Origin: Scytalidium lignicola
Lineage: Eukaryota > Ascomycota > Leotiomycetes
DNA length: 52,247 bases
Reading direction: 5' to 3'
NCBI GenBank assembly: GCA_002812745.2
Contig: NCSJ02000301.1
Span: 1 to 52,247, forward strand
Shown here: one piece after another, positions 1 to 11,401 of the stretch
Layout of the letters: the number at the start of each line of letters is the position of its first letter
Numbering within the stretch: position 1 is the stretch's first letter
Translations under genes and position numbers: made by a program
The notes under the pieces: generated by a model
The model's input: only the letters and a program-made list of their open reading frames with translations
Told to the model about the DNA's origin: nothing
Database searches by the model: none

Positions 1-1491
1 AACGTAGAGTGGTTACACGGCCCCTATCTGCCCCATCGGGCATGCGCCCTGCCCAATGCCACGGCCCCCAGCTGGGTACCGGTACAGTGCAGTACAGGAC
101 AGCACCGTACAGGGTACAGTAGCAGCAGGCACCTGGCACCCTAGCAGAGTCTACCGGTAACAGCACAACTGTACAGTACTGTACAGTACAAGTACAGGGA
201 ACGGTAATGTACCGTACTTCTACCGTACCCGTGCTCCCTGTAAGCTCTCCCCCGCCGAGGCAGTTAGCCCCAAAAGCAACCCTAGGGGCCCACCACACTC
301 CATACGGTACTTCCTGGACGTAGCACTGTAACGTACTGTGGACTTGTACTGTAATCTATACCCACATTCTCTATTGCACTCCCCCGTGCTCCCTGCACCC
401 CCTCCTCCCCTCTCCCTGCACGGGCTACCGCTTCCAGAGGAACGGGTACACGTAGGGAAGAAGCAAGAGAAGGTTAGCTATCGAACGCCTCCACAATGCC
501 TGGGGTGTTTCCTGGGTTGGCGCACGTCCAGTCCAGGTAAAGTATGTGTGGCATGAGCCACGCCCGCCCACCACGATCTGAGTCTGGACGGCCACGGCGC
601 TTTTTCTTCCCTGCTCGACCTTCTCGAAGCACAACACCCAGTTACCTCCCCAATCCTCCATCCTCTCTCCCTCCTCCTCTTTTCTCTCTCCTCCAACCAT
701 CACCCAGCGAGCCACAGCACCGACGAACATGCATGAGCGGAGATCACGAACCTCATCTGTCCTGAGCCTTCCATTCGCCGTGTGAATCCTAACGGTCCCT
801 CGCCGGTACTGGTAGCTGCTGCAAGATATTAGACCAGATCAAGAACAAGAATTACATACAGTACACACCAACATTCCCACTAAACTTCCACTACACACCA
901 CTACGGTCACTACAGACTAGACCAGCCCCATACCAAGATCAGAAATACATACACCACGCCAAAAGGAAGGGACGAAGAAAGAAGGAGGAGAAAAGAAAAG
1001 GCAGACTAAACCGGAGCAGATCAAAGAAGTACAGTACATCACAAAGTACACAGTACAGAGCTGTCCAGAACAAGAAGCTGTAACAGAGGGAAAAAACCGT
1101 TTGCCGTTGCCACGACCAAGATTGAGAGCTTCCTGGACCAACTGTCTCTCCACGGCACTTCGCTGCGACTGCCGCCATATCGTTGCATACTCTCGGTGTT
1201 GGAAGCTAAAAAGCCAGCTGAATTATTATTATCCGGTCGAAGCAACCCAACTTCTCTCCCTCCCTTCTCCCTCTCATCCACCCCCTCAACTCCTCCTTGC
1301 ACTCTCATTCCAACACTTCCTTCCTCTTGCTGTTGCTGCTCTTCTGAAAACAGTTCTTTACCCGGGACACTTTCTGTGCCACGCGCCTACAGAGAGCCAT
1401 TCTCCCACGCGAGCAGGCGCCCTTGGTTCTGTGAGGAAGACGGTCCGATCGAAAGTGGATACCTCAGGAGCCCGGCTACCTCTCAACAAAG
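1..1491. promoter_or_regulatory. gene-free 5' region of the Zn2Cys6 regulator, rich in GTAC motifs
   Basis: No convincing gene is seen here. The first 350 bases are dense in the palindromic tetramer GTAC, in forms such as GTACAGTAC, CCGGTAC and GGTACAGT. Bases 600-720 and 1240-1340 are pyrimidine-rich, as in many fungal leaders. Open frames in this stretch (for example 1101-1568 and 1196-1891) have biased composition and no recognisable domain, so I read the stretch as promoter and long 5' leader of the gene starting at 1492. Where transcription starts cannot be told from sequence. Confidence 0.5.
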
Positions 1492-4400
1492 ATGGCCCAG
1501 ATATACACGCCCTCTGCCCTGCCACCGGCACAGGAGGTTCCTTCTTCTTACCACCGCCGGCCTCTTGACGATCCATATCTCTCAGCTCGGCCTCAGAGTC
1601 CCAAGAATTACTCCCCCACTTCTTCAAGTGTCCCGCGAGGTGGAAGAGGTTGGGAATCACCACGGCCGCGTTCTGCAATGTCGGATCCAAGTAGAAGAGA
1701 GATGCACGGTAGAGCACCGGGGCCTCGAGAACAACTCCCTCCTATTAGCAGCCTCTTTGCTCCAGGTCTACATCAAAACAACCACTCGGCCTCGCCTTTC
1801 TCAGATGGGCCCAGTCCAATCTATCCTTCGCCTTCTTCCCAAGATTCTCGTAGTCCTCACGCTACCTATGTTCCTGCAGATCATCCTCTAGACACGGCTC
1901 AGTTTCGACGACCTTCAGTGCCACAGCCAGCGTACTCGTGGAGTCCACGGGCAGAGCACATTGAAAGACCCAGCTATCCAGCTCCACCACGGCCGGCTCC
2001 ATCAGAACCCAGACAAGAATCTCCACGATACGAAGCTTATTATCATGCTCCAGAGAAGGTAAACCAGCAACAATCTTCCCCCACCCGCTGGTCAGCTTCT
2101 TCAGAGCCACCTCGAACCGATCATTTCCCATCGAGAGACACTTCATCGTCTTTCACCCGGCCAACTTCGGAGCATTACCGACCAGTAACACAGCAGTCTC
2201 AGCGGCCTGAACCAGAACCTAGGATTATCTTCTGTGATGTACCTAGCAATGGCAGCGCTGGCATTAATAATAATAACAACAATAACAATAACAGCACCAG
2301 CAGCAACAACGACAGCAACAACAATAATAACAATCTACCACTCGCAGCATCAAACTATCCGCCCACTCCTGCAAGCGTTCCTACAGATCCAGTGATGACT
2401 AAGGATGGTCTTGGCCCAAAGATTTGGACCGGCACGCAGTTCTTACCACGTTTTGTTCGCCAAGCAGAAGTTCCTGGCGAAGGGCTCTGCTACTTCTATG
2501 ACGATGGAAGCCATTGTAAGACGGTCATTGACGGAGAGGTGGTTAATGCTCATTGGGGTGTCACCAAAGCTGGGAAGCCGAGAAAAAGGCTAGCGATTGC
2601 GTGTATTACGTGTCGGGAGAAGAAGATTAAGTGTGATCCAGACTTCCCGAGATGCGTTCAGTGCGAGAAATTTGGCCGAGTGTGCAAGTTTAAGAATGCG
2701 TGAGTTGCTATTTCTACATAGATTATGGACTTGGGGGCATCTATTTGCTGTTTCGCTCTCCCCCCCTCCCTCTTCAAATTTTCATTCCTTTCATTTTTCA
2801 TCCTTATTGTAGAGATGTCGACATTTTCAATAAAGCATTTGAATATAAAAGCTAACGATATAGACATAGTCCTCGTGGTGGTCAAGGATCGCCTGACACA
2901 CCTCCTGACGATTCTGATGAGCCTCCGCGGCCTGCCTCTTCGCGAGCTGACAATACCTCTTTCCGAGGCGAGAAGCGACCAAATGGACAACCATCGCCAG
3001 GACAGAATTCGAGACTTGACAGCCCAGAATCTGACGCACGGTCGGCAAAACGTCGAAGACAGCACGCCTATAGTGAATACACGCCAGTCCCGTCTGAGGC
3101 CTCGCCCAGAATGGCAGGCACCGTCTCGCCATCTACTACCTGGGCAGAACCTAATGCCACTCAACCTATCGACCATGGCATCGTTCGAGACTGGCAATTT
3201 AACCCGTATACACTAAACCCGACCCTCACGAACGAGCTCTTGGCCTTGTACTTTGTCCATTTTCCCGAAACAGCATACTCCTTTTTCCCCGAGCCACCGT
3301 TCCGAGCGTGGGTGTCTTCGGCATCTGAGAAGTCCCTCGATGATCTCATGGTTATTTACGCCGTTCTAGCTATCAGTAGTATCTTCTCTACAGATCCAGA
3401 CCACAAGCAACTTGCCGTCCGATATGCAGCAATCGCCCGATACGCCTCGGACAACCGTCACTTCAGCATCCAGCTCGTACAGACGCGCCTGATGCTGTCT
3501 CTATATTATTTTGCCAACAACAACCCAAATGATGCTTGGGATTACTGCGGGGCGGGCCTAAGGGCAGCAAGTGGACTGAAGCTGAACTTGGAGATGGAAA
3601 AGACTTACGATATATCCCTGCAGGTCTTTCCCTATGGCCTTAATCGACATGGATATGCTGAGTGCCGGAGAAGGACCTTTTGGAGCTGCTTCATGATGGA
3701 CCGGCTCAATGGATTCTGTTCGGGTAACCTGACTACTATCAACCCAGAAGATGTTTTTCTTCGGCTTCCTTGCAACACGAAGAGCTTTGATCAGCAGCTA
3801 GAGCTCCGCAACCCCTTCTTCCAGCTCTCAGAGCTACCGCCGCCACGAACGAGCGAGCACACACTTGGACGCATGGCCTACATGGTCCAGCTGTGCTCCA
3901 TCTGGGGAGACATTATGGCACGCATCTACCGTGCCTCCCAGCTGGCACCGATCTCAGCCACGGATCGCCTAGATTCGCACCACCCACGAACATCGTCCTC
4001 GTCACGAGAATTCTATGAAACAACAACCGAACGACTCGATAGTTGGCAGCATTCCCTACCTCCAGAACTAATTTGCTCCAGTGAGAACTTCACCAAAGCC
4101 GTAGATCGTGGCCGCATTGGCTTATACACGATGATACATGCGATGTTCTTCATCTCTCATATGCGTCTCCACCGCTTCCACGACGCAGCGCCCCTGACGC
4201 CCACCCAGGTCGCCGGCCGCATTTCGATCGTTCGCGAGCACGCCCACGCCTTCATCGACTTCATATCTATTGTCGCCTCGCGCCGCCCTACTCCTCACGT
4301 CTCACTCTGCGCCCCCTTTGTCGGCTTCGCCATCGCCTCTGCAGTTGACATCTTAACTGCCAACTTCGTGCCTTCATCTCTCGCTCCGTTACTGGCTTCC

Positions 4401-4655
4401 TTAAAGGGCGCGCAACTGGTCCTATCGGAACTCTCGCAGCGATGGCAGAGTGCACGCAATCAACAGGCGCAAGTAGGGCAGCGGATCCGCGACCTGATTG
4501 AGATTTCGAAACGTGGACCAGTGCGGAACGCAGATGGTTCTGGCGGGGTGAAAGGCTTGTATTCTGTTAGTAGAACTGGTATGGTGTATATGGAGAATGC
4601 CATTGACAATACATTCCACTACGAGAGGAGTTATGATTTGGTTTACCATGGTTGA
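1492..4655 (+). CDS. Zn(II)2Cys6 transcription factor with Fungal_trans domain
   Basis: Nuclear DNA-binding regulator of 997 aa in two exons, 1492-2699 and 2870-4655. The 170-nt intron has donor GTGAGT, branch GCTAACG at 2851 and acceptor ACATAG. The zinc cluster lies at residues 371-398, spaced C-X2-C-X6-C-X6-C-X2-C-X6-C, so it sits in the middle of the protein, unlike the usual N-terminal place. The first 370 residues are Pro/Ser/Gln-rich with an Asn run (about 258-283). After the cluster come a Ser/Pro/Asp linker, a basic AKRRRQ patch that could be nuclear localising, and from about residue 510 the alpha-helical Fungal_trans (middle homology) region. The block just before the cluster (WGVTKAGKPRKRLAIACITC) recalls the RosA/NosA type of developmental regulators, but I cannot confirm that by search. 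Targets are unknown. The upstream leader is long, as for many developmental regulators. Confidence 0.93.
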
Positions 4656-7600
4656 GAAGGCGGCTACCCAGCAAACCAGTGAGAAAATTACTACTGGATG
4701 AGTTGAGTGGACATTTTATTGAACTGGACAGAACGGGAACCGCTTTGATTTGAGTGAGATGGAATTGAAATGCATTGGATATGGGAAGGAGTTTTGTTTT
4801 ATACGGACGTTGGATGTGGCATGGACACGACTTTGCAAGGATTTTCATTGCATTGCTTCGAGAGTTTTTAGGATATAGCGAGCTGGANTTTTTTCGGGGT
4901 TTTTTTTTTTAGTTTTGGGATATATATATGGGATATGGGATACATTGTTCATTCAGAAACCATAGGCTTTCAGGCTGTGTGTCTGCATTGTGTATTATCT
5001 TTTCACTTCCATTCTGTGGAGGAATTTGTTCTTTGCGAACTACAATACTGGTTTCGCTGGTATGATATCACGAGGGAAATGGGATTAGGATTTTGGGCAT
5101 TGATTTGATACGAGGGATATATGCATGGAATGGGATTTAAAACTGCATCTTGNTTTTTTTGNTTTTTTTTTTGCTCTTTGTTTGGCGCTGGCAGAGCTCA
5201 TGTTCTTTGGGTTGGCTTTGAGCTTTTATTTTCATTTTCAAGGGAGGAAATGATATCTGGATTTGTATTTGGATTTGCTACTTTATGGCCGTGTCTTTGT
5301 GTATTGTGTACTTCTAGGGTTGTANTTTTTTTTCATTANTTTTTCTTCATTCTACTCGGTCCCATCTTCTTCGGGACATCTCATGGTGTCTAGTTGTTGG
5401 AAATGTATCCATCTCACGGAAGACCAGACAAAAAGATCTAAGACAAAGACAGAATAGTTAATAGCTAGTTTCTAACTCATTGTCAGCTCGGAGTTTTTAA
5501 TCAGCTAATTGCCTAACTCATTTTTTCTTCTTCGGATGTCGGATATCGAATCTTCCCATCCTTCTACACTTAGATGATCGCGCCGGTACATAACCTCCGT
5601 TAGCTCCACCCACTCAGTCAGTCAATCAGACAGCCACCAGACAACACCAAGTAGTGTAAACTAAAATCCCAAGCTACATACATACAGTACTACTGTGTAC
5701 TGCCTCAATTCCCATCAGCCCAAAGTGGGAATTTGTGAATGGCTGATCTTAGTATAGTACAATATAGTACAAGTACAGTACAGTAGTACAATAAAGCCGA
5801 AATCTTTTCCAAACACCGATTGCGCACCGAAAATACGGCCGCTAAAATTGGGTCTTTCAATATTGTTTGTTATCGGTCGGAATGTTTTTCAATTAAAAAT
5901 ATACAAAGTAAAATTATAACGTCTCGTACTGTAACAATAAACAGTAAACAGTAACAGTAAAAAAACTGGGTTTTGTATTTTGTGGTTTAATTCCCCCTTT
6001 CGGTAATTTTGCAGCCGCGCCAATAATTAATTAAATTAACCGTAAAACTAACTTGTACTGTCTGTACTGTACGGGAGTACAAGGGGGGCGTGTAACTTTA
6101 CTGTACACANCCCCCTTCGTAAGTCAACCAACCACAACGCAAAGTTCAAAACCCAGCCCAGGTTTCAGATTCGATTCGCACATGTCCTGTCCTTCCCAGC
6201 GGCAAAGCAAAGCAAAGCAAAGGCAAAGGCAAGCCGCCTCGTGTTGATGGAATGATACATACTGTTACCCGCGTAAACCGTAAGGTATCCAGGGAGGCTT
6301 GTTGGTTCTTTTTGGGGGAAATCGAGGCCACTTGCTCCCTCCCCCTGCCGCAGAATCTCGGCCTGGGCTGGGCTGGGCTGGACATCGCATTCTTTTTTTT
6401 CAAGGGAAGGAGAAAGGCCTCCCCTTGTGGATAGATGCACGATGTTGTAGGGAGGATACTTGTACGGTACTGTACGTAAACAGGTACAGGACGGGTAACG
6501 GAATGTGGGTGGGGGATACTGGCTTAATTCTTACGACGCGCTGTGATGATGATGTTGCTTGCTACTGCTTTGTACATGTACATATAATGTATATAGCATG
6601 GAGGAGGAAAGGTTGTGAGAAAGAGAAAGCGGGATTAGGGGAGTTAAGAGAGGGATTGATGGAGAGCGGGAAAGACAGCAAAGAATTCAACTGCCGTGGA
6701 AGAACTGTTATTGGTTCTGTCGCTAACAACAAGGACTATTTCTTTCTTTCTTATCTTGTTTGCATCATATGAGATCCAGCCATTTTGTTGGAAAAGGGTA
6801 ACTTATTTCTTCGTTGTGGCCCCACGTCAACAATCAATTTTCTCGTGCCGCCGGTATTCTGGGTATTTAGCCGGTACTCCTCTGTACAGAGGCACAGCAG
6901 TTCAGTAGTTGTTCTGTATATCCGGTACTTTTCCACCTGGCGTTAATACTGTACAGTAATACTGTCTAATGTACGGTAACGTATTGTAAGTAAGCCCAAG
7001 GTGGATCAGAAAAGGACTTTATTACTTTTGTGGCTGACGTTTGACGTTGGATGGGGCCTGTTCAACGCTCACCCGGTACATCCTGCACCGTGCAGACTGT
7101 GCGGTAATTATTGTCACTTATCGTGCGACTTGCAGACTTGCAGTGCCCTTCTTCTAGTACCGGTAATAAAAGTCTTACGGAGATACAAGTCCAGTTAAAG
7201 CCCGGTACTTTCAGAATTAGTATTTCCTCACCCGTACTACCGAATGGCACTTGTACCGGGTACCCCTCCTGCGCCCCCCCTGAGGTGAGGGACCCCATGT
7301 GGATGTGACGACGGAGAGCGGATGATGCGCGCGGACGCGGGTGAGATACTTGAAAGGGAAGAATGGCAAGGGCAAGATAGTCAACCTGCAGCTGAGTTTT
7401 TGTGGGGTTTTTGCTTACTTGTCTGCTTGTACCGGTGGTTTCGGCAGTTGCTCACGTTTTTGTTTTCTTTCTGTTTTTTTTTTTTGCTTTTTTTGGGGGT
7501 GGGTTTTGCTTATCTGATACTGTATTGATTGCTCGTGCTCTCTAATGTTACTAATTTATTACGCCGACAGNTTTTTTTGCCGCATTCATACATCCGGACT

Positions 7601-7820
7601 CCATATATCCTCCGTGAACTGCATCCCATCCGAAGAATTGCAGTACTCGTACGTTTACTATAGAACGGTCCGCTACGGTATCCTACTACCCATGTCCCTG
7701 GTAGACTTGACTTGACTTGCATCGACAGTACGTGAAAATGGGCGCGCGTGCGTACCCGTCCGCCATCGCAAATGCAAAGTCAGATGGGTTTTCTGGAAGT
7801 CCCGGTCCCTTGCGTTGGTA

Positions 7821-7847
7821 CACACACACACACACACACACACACAC
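7821..7847. repeat. (CA)n microsatellite
   Basis: An uninterrupted CA dinucleotide run of 27 bases within the intergenic region, preceded by GGTA and followed by GACGC. It explains the valine/cysteine runs of open frames on the opposite strand, which are therefore not genes. Confidence 0.95.
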
Positions 7848-9110
7848 GACGCACCAAAAGACATGTAAGACGTAGTAGTCGGTGAGCACACTAGTGGTGT
7901 ATTATGTATATCTGCATTGCCACCAGCCAAATACGGGTGATTTGGCTCTTTTTTAGGCGTTTTCTCGGCATTGGCATCATTATTCTCATCGGATTTCTTA
8001 TAAAACTGCGGAGCCGCTTACCGATTCGTTCTCCACAGGTTTAGAAGCAAGTACCGTATCCTTTGCTACTTTAGCTCGAAGTGGGTACAATTTCTGAGAA
8101 GAGGGCTATGAAGAAGCACGGTACCCATAGGCGATCAGTATGTCATTTTGCCACGCTGCCAACGCCGAAACAGCTTGTTCCCTGGATATCTACAGTAAAG
8201 GCCCCGACAACCCCAAACCCTGAGCATGAAGTTGGAGTTAGCAGCACGCAAGCTTACAAAACGTGGTAAGGGATCAATAATGTGAATTCCATGTGCCGTC
8301 GTGGTCATTCCTCGGAGGTACGTCCGGTAGAGGGAAAGCCCTTATGGTCCTAATTAATTATTTTGGGGGGGGGGCGAGGATGCCTGGCAAAGCTTGAAAC
8401 TTGGTGATGGCATTGAAAAGAGATGTGGTGATCAAGAAAGATGAGAAACACGTCCAATTCCGAGGAATTAAAAAATCAAAAGAAAAGATAATGAAAAAGG
8501 CGAGGAGCGGGAAAGGGAAAGGTTACAAGGAGAGTTAAAGTGATGACCCTTGATAGCGGCATTGAATTGGCCGTTCAGTAATCAAATGGCAGGGGCTTTC
8601 ATTTCCAACTACAGCAGTTTCGTCTCTTTTCTTTTCCCTTGGAATTGGTCTTCTATATTTTCTCTTGAAGATGCCTTGTTGATTTATTTTAACTTCTTCA
8701 AACCAATCACATAGAAAAGATTGCAGTCATTGTTTTGTCTATGCAAGTCGAGCGAAAGTTTGCCTACTGCATTGCTTCACTGTTGGATCTGCAAAGAATA
8801 AATGTTTGATCTAGTAAGGAGGGCAGTTTACTTAGCTGCTTATAAGTCCACCTATTCTATTTCTAGGGCCATCCATTTCAGTTGATGAAGCCGTAACTTC
8901 TCAAACAAAATTGCTTCTTGCTAAATAGAGGAGCTGCAGAATTGAATGAGAATTTGCTGGATAAAATGTGGCATTCTATGAACCAAGAGAACAATGACAT
9001 TTATGATTACTAAGGATTATTCTCGCTCTGATATCTCCCTTCTCCTAATTCTCTTTCACTTAATACTCTTATACGGCTTTCTTAAAGCTCACTAATGGAG
9101 ATCCCTTAAC

Positions 9111-9545
9111 TTTGTTGCACATCGTATTTCCGGACCAAGCTTCTAGATGATTAACTAGTGAGACTTTCTCAATGTGAATCATTTCTCTGCTTTTGTTGCA
9201 CGTCGCAATAGTTGCCAAGCTCCCAATTCTGTTCCTTTGAGGGAAGTCTAGCGTGCTTTCCTATCCTAGCAGGCGTTAGTCTGAATCGAAATCCCTTTTG
9301 TTTTCCTCCCGGATTCTTTCTTTCGGTTTTTTTTTTGTTGCACGTCGTGGTTTCTGCCAAGTTCATGAAACTTTGGTAGCGTGCTTTGCTAAAAAGACAT
9401 GCCTAGACTTTGTTGCACATCGTGGTGGTTGCCAAGGTCTTTCGAATAGTGGGGCGTGTTTTTGGAGTTATACTGAAGAGAAGATATACGGTCATGGCAA
9501 CCTATTCTGGATGGAGATCCTTTAATGGGTGGCACGTTTTATTTT
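9111..9545 (+). repeat. degenerate direct repeats with core TTTGTTGCAC(A/G)TCG
   Basis: The core TTTGTTGCAC(A/G)TCG occurs four times, at about 9111, 9192, 9335 and 9410. In the last three copies it is followed 6-10 bases later by TTGCCAAG or CTGCCAAG, and then within 20-50 bases by GCGTG(C/T)TTT. The flanking word ATGGAGATCC also occurs twice (9094 and about 9511). Spacing varies from about 75 to 145 bases, so this is a decayed repeat cluster, not a clean tandem array. Origin unknown. Confidence 0.6.
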
Positions 9546-9843
9546 ACACATGCCCTAAACTGCCTCTGCCAAACTAGATTTGCCTCTTGACGGCCTCATA
9601 TTTAGGGAGCGTGGATTTCACCATCAACCAGTCCAGGAGTGTGACATATTCTAAAAAGATTGCTATTTGAAACTACATGTATAAAGATCCAATACTCGTG
9701 GTCATAACGCTCTATTGTTTCGACATTGAACACGTGTTAGAAATATCCTCATAAACCCCCATAAACGCCATTGCATGCTTAAGAATATCGCTTGCCATAA
9801 TACACATGATTATACACCTTCCAAAAATCCAAATACGGCTGGA

Positions 9844-11186
9844 TTAGCCCATACCAACATACTTGAACCAATTTGGTCTACAATCCTCCTTCATCAACCA
9901 TGCCTCACCATCAGTTATGCGTCCAGCTTCGCAGCCTTTGCACTTTGGAGAATTAGGACAGTTGAAGAAGGGGATGTGTTGATAACCAATATCGCGGAAC
10001 CTATAAGACAGGTCAGATATAAGTGGGCATAGATGTTGCACTTGGGGGATCACCTACCAATGAATTTTGCTAGAATCCTCAAAAAGACCCAATGCTATAC
10101 TGTGAACTGGAGCATCACCCCATCTTTCATAGAAGAAGCCTCCTGCACGGTCAAGGTGGTTAAAATAATCTTCATACACCTGGCTACGCCAAAAACTCAT
10201 ATCTGCAATCTCGAAATTGCTCCAGAAGTGACAGGTTGAGTAACCGTTTGCGTCAATATTGTGGGATGGTCTCCTCTCACTATCCGTCACCCAACGCATG
10301 GCGTTCTTTTTATGTAAATATTCTGGATGTTCCGATATGAATTTAACTGTTTCGGGCCATAGTGACGGGATAGATGGTGGCGAATCATAGAGATTAATTG
10401 TGAAGCCATAAGTCTTGTTATTGTCCTGCATGTAACGGAAGACATCATAGTCAACATCACAGAAAAAGTGGACATTAGGTTCAACTCTCCAGTAGTACTG
10501 GATATGCTCCAAGGCAGGGTGCTTGTAGAACAGTCCGCTATTCCATCTACACATCTGGTGGTAGGATATCTTGCTCGCATATTGAACATCGTGCTCTTCC
10601 AAAATTTTGACTGATTCGGCATAAAGCTTATCATCAATCCACGAGGGCACCGCCCAATGGTCTTTAGGGATTAACTCTAACAGGCGTCATTAGCTATGCA
10701 TATATGTATCAGAATCTACAGCCATACCATAAATACACTTTGCATTTGTCTCCGCTTGTGTTCGTTTTTTGAATTCTTCCGTGAAGGGCTCATCATTAAA
10801 AAAGGTCCATGGATAGTTGAATTTTGAATTCCATGTGCGTTCGAGATCTCTCATAGCTTGGATGATTCCATCGAGTTCGCTATTGCGAACTAAAGAAAGG
10901 AGAGTTGCATTGATTCGTGCAGAGTTGGGATCGTCAGGTTCATAACCATCGTCTACTCCATGCAATATACCTTCCGGCTCTCCTGTAGCTACAAAAGGAG
11001 TTAGAACAGATATGAGAAGTAATTATCGATCAACTCACGATCAAGATTTGGATCCTTTTCCAGATGTTTCAGCGAATCTCCAGGCCCCTGAGGCACTTTC
11101 TCCTTCCCAAATATTTGATATAAGAAAACCACCCATAACACCACAGCTACCAGTCCCAGGACTCTTACAGGCCGTGCTATCGCCAT
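9844..11186 (-). CDS. alpha-1,2-mannosyltransferase, KRE2/MNT1 family (GT15)
   Basis: Type II Golgi membrane protein of 392 aa that adds mannose from GDP-mannose to O- and N-linked glycans of secreted and wall proteins. Exons in transcript order: 11039-11186, 10728-10982, 10058-10676, 9844-10000; introns are 50-57 nt. A short cytosolic start is followed by a membrane anchor at residues 8-26, then a stem, then the catalytic domain from about residue 75 to the end. Family hallmarks seen: YPWTFFNDEPF in exon 2, IPKDHW at the exon 2/3 join, YYWRVEP (about 195-201), FFCDVDYDVF, and HFWSNFEIA, with its acidic residue near 290 in the conserved catalytic region of the family. Length matches the family (about 400 aa). 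The first intron ends in two AGs six bases apart, both in frame. It is divergent from the GCP5-like gene. Confidence 0.95.
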
Positions 11187-11401
11187 GTTGGGATGATTGT
11201 TGGATGCTCCTTTTCATAGAAAATCGAGGTTCCCAAATCGCGTTTCCAGCAAGCATCCTGGAACGGCACTTACCGTTCTGGCAATGGTGTAACGTCGATC
11301 TGTTTAACCTCAGGCATGAAAACACTAGACGCGTCTTCCAACGCGCCCTCAAATATCGACATTTCTGATGGGGAATGAATATCGATTGGGGTTGAGCAGT
11401 T
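11187..11401. promoter_or_regulatory. bidirectional promoter region between GT15 and GCP5-like genes
   Basis: Only 215 bases separate the two start codons of the divergently transcribed mannosyltransferase (11186, minus) and gamma-tubulin complex gene (11402, plus). The regulatory elements of both must overlap here or extend into each other's gene. I see no clear TATA box; no specific factor site is claimed. Confidence 0.5.

Larger units (their letters stand above)
4656..9843. other. 5.2-kb intergenic region without a supported gene
   Basis: No open frame here has a recognisable domain or a credible exon chain. The stretch holds poly-T tracts, six or more N characters beside homopolymers, patches of GTAC-type motifs (5690-5800, 6050-6110, 6460-6490, 6900-6990, 7150-7260), a CA microsatellite and a degenerate repeat cluster at 9111-9545. 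From about 7900 onward the sequence becomes AT-rich and featureless until the repeat cluster. A non-coding RNA cannot be excluded. Confidence 0.5.

Noticed and set aside
1101..1891. Two long overlapping plus-strand frames (155 and 231 aa) upstream of and overlapping the Zn2Cys6 gene
   Set aside because: Biased Pro/Leu/Ser composition from pyrimidine-rich leader DNA, no domain, and overlap in another frame with the well supported coding exon.
2725..3216. 163-aa plus-strand frame between the two exons of the regulator
   Set aside because: It spans the intron and runs out of frame over exon 2; the true frame gives a coherent linker leading into Fungal_trans.
7673..7930. Minus-strand frames with a long Cys/Val run
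   Set aside because: The run is the CA microsatellite read in frame.
9111..9545. CRISPR-like array
   Set aside because: Copies are degenerate, spacing is irregular, and the organism is a fungus.
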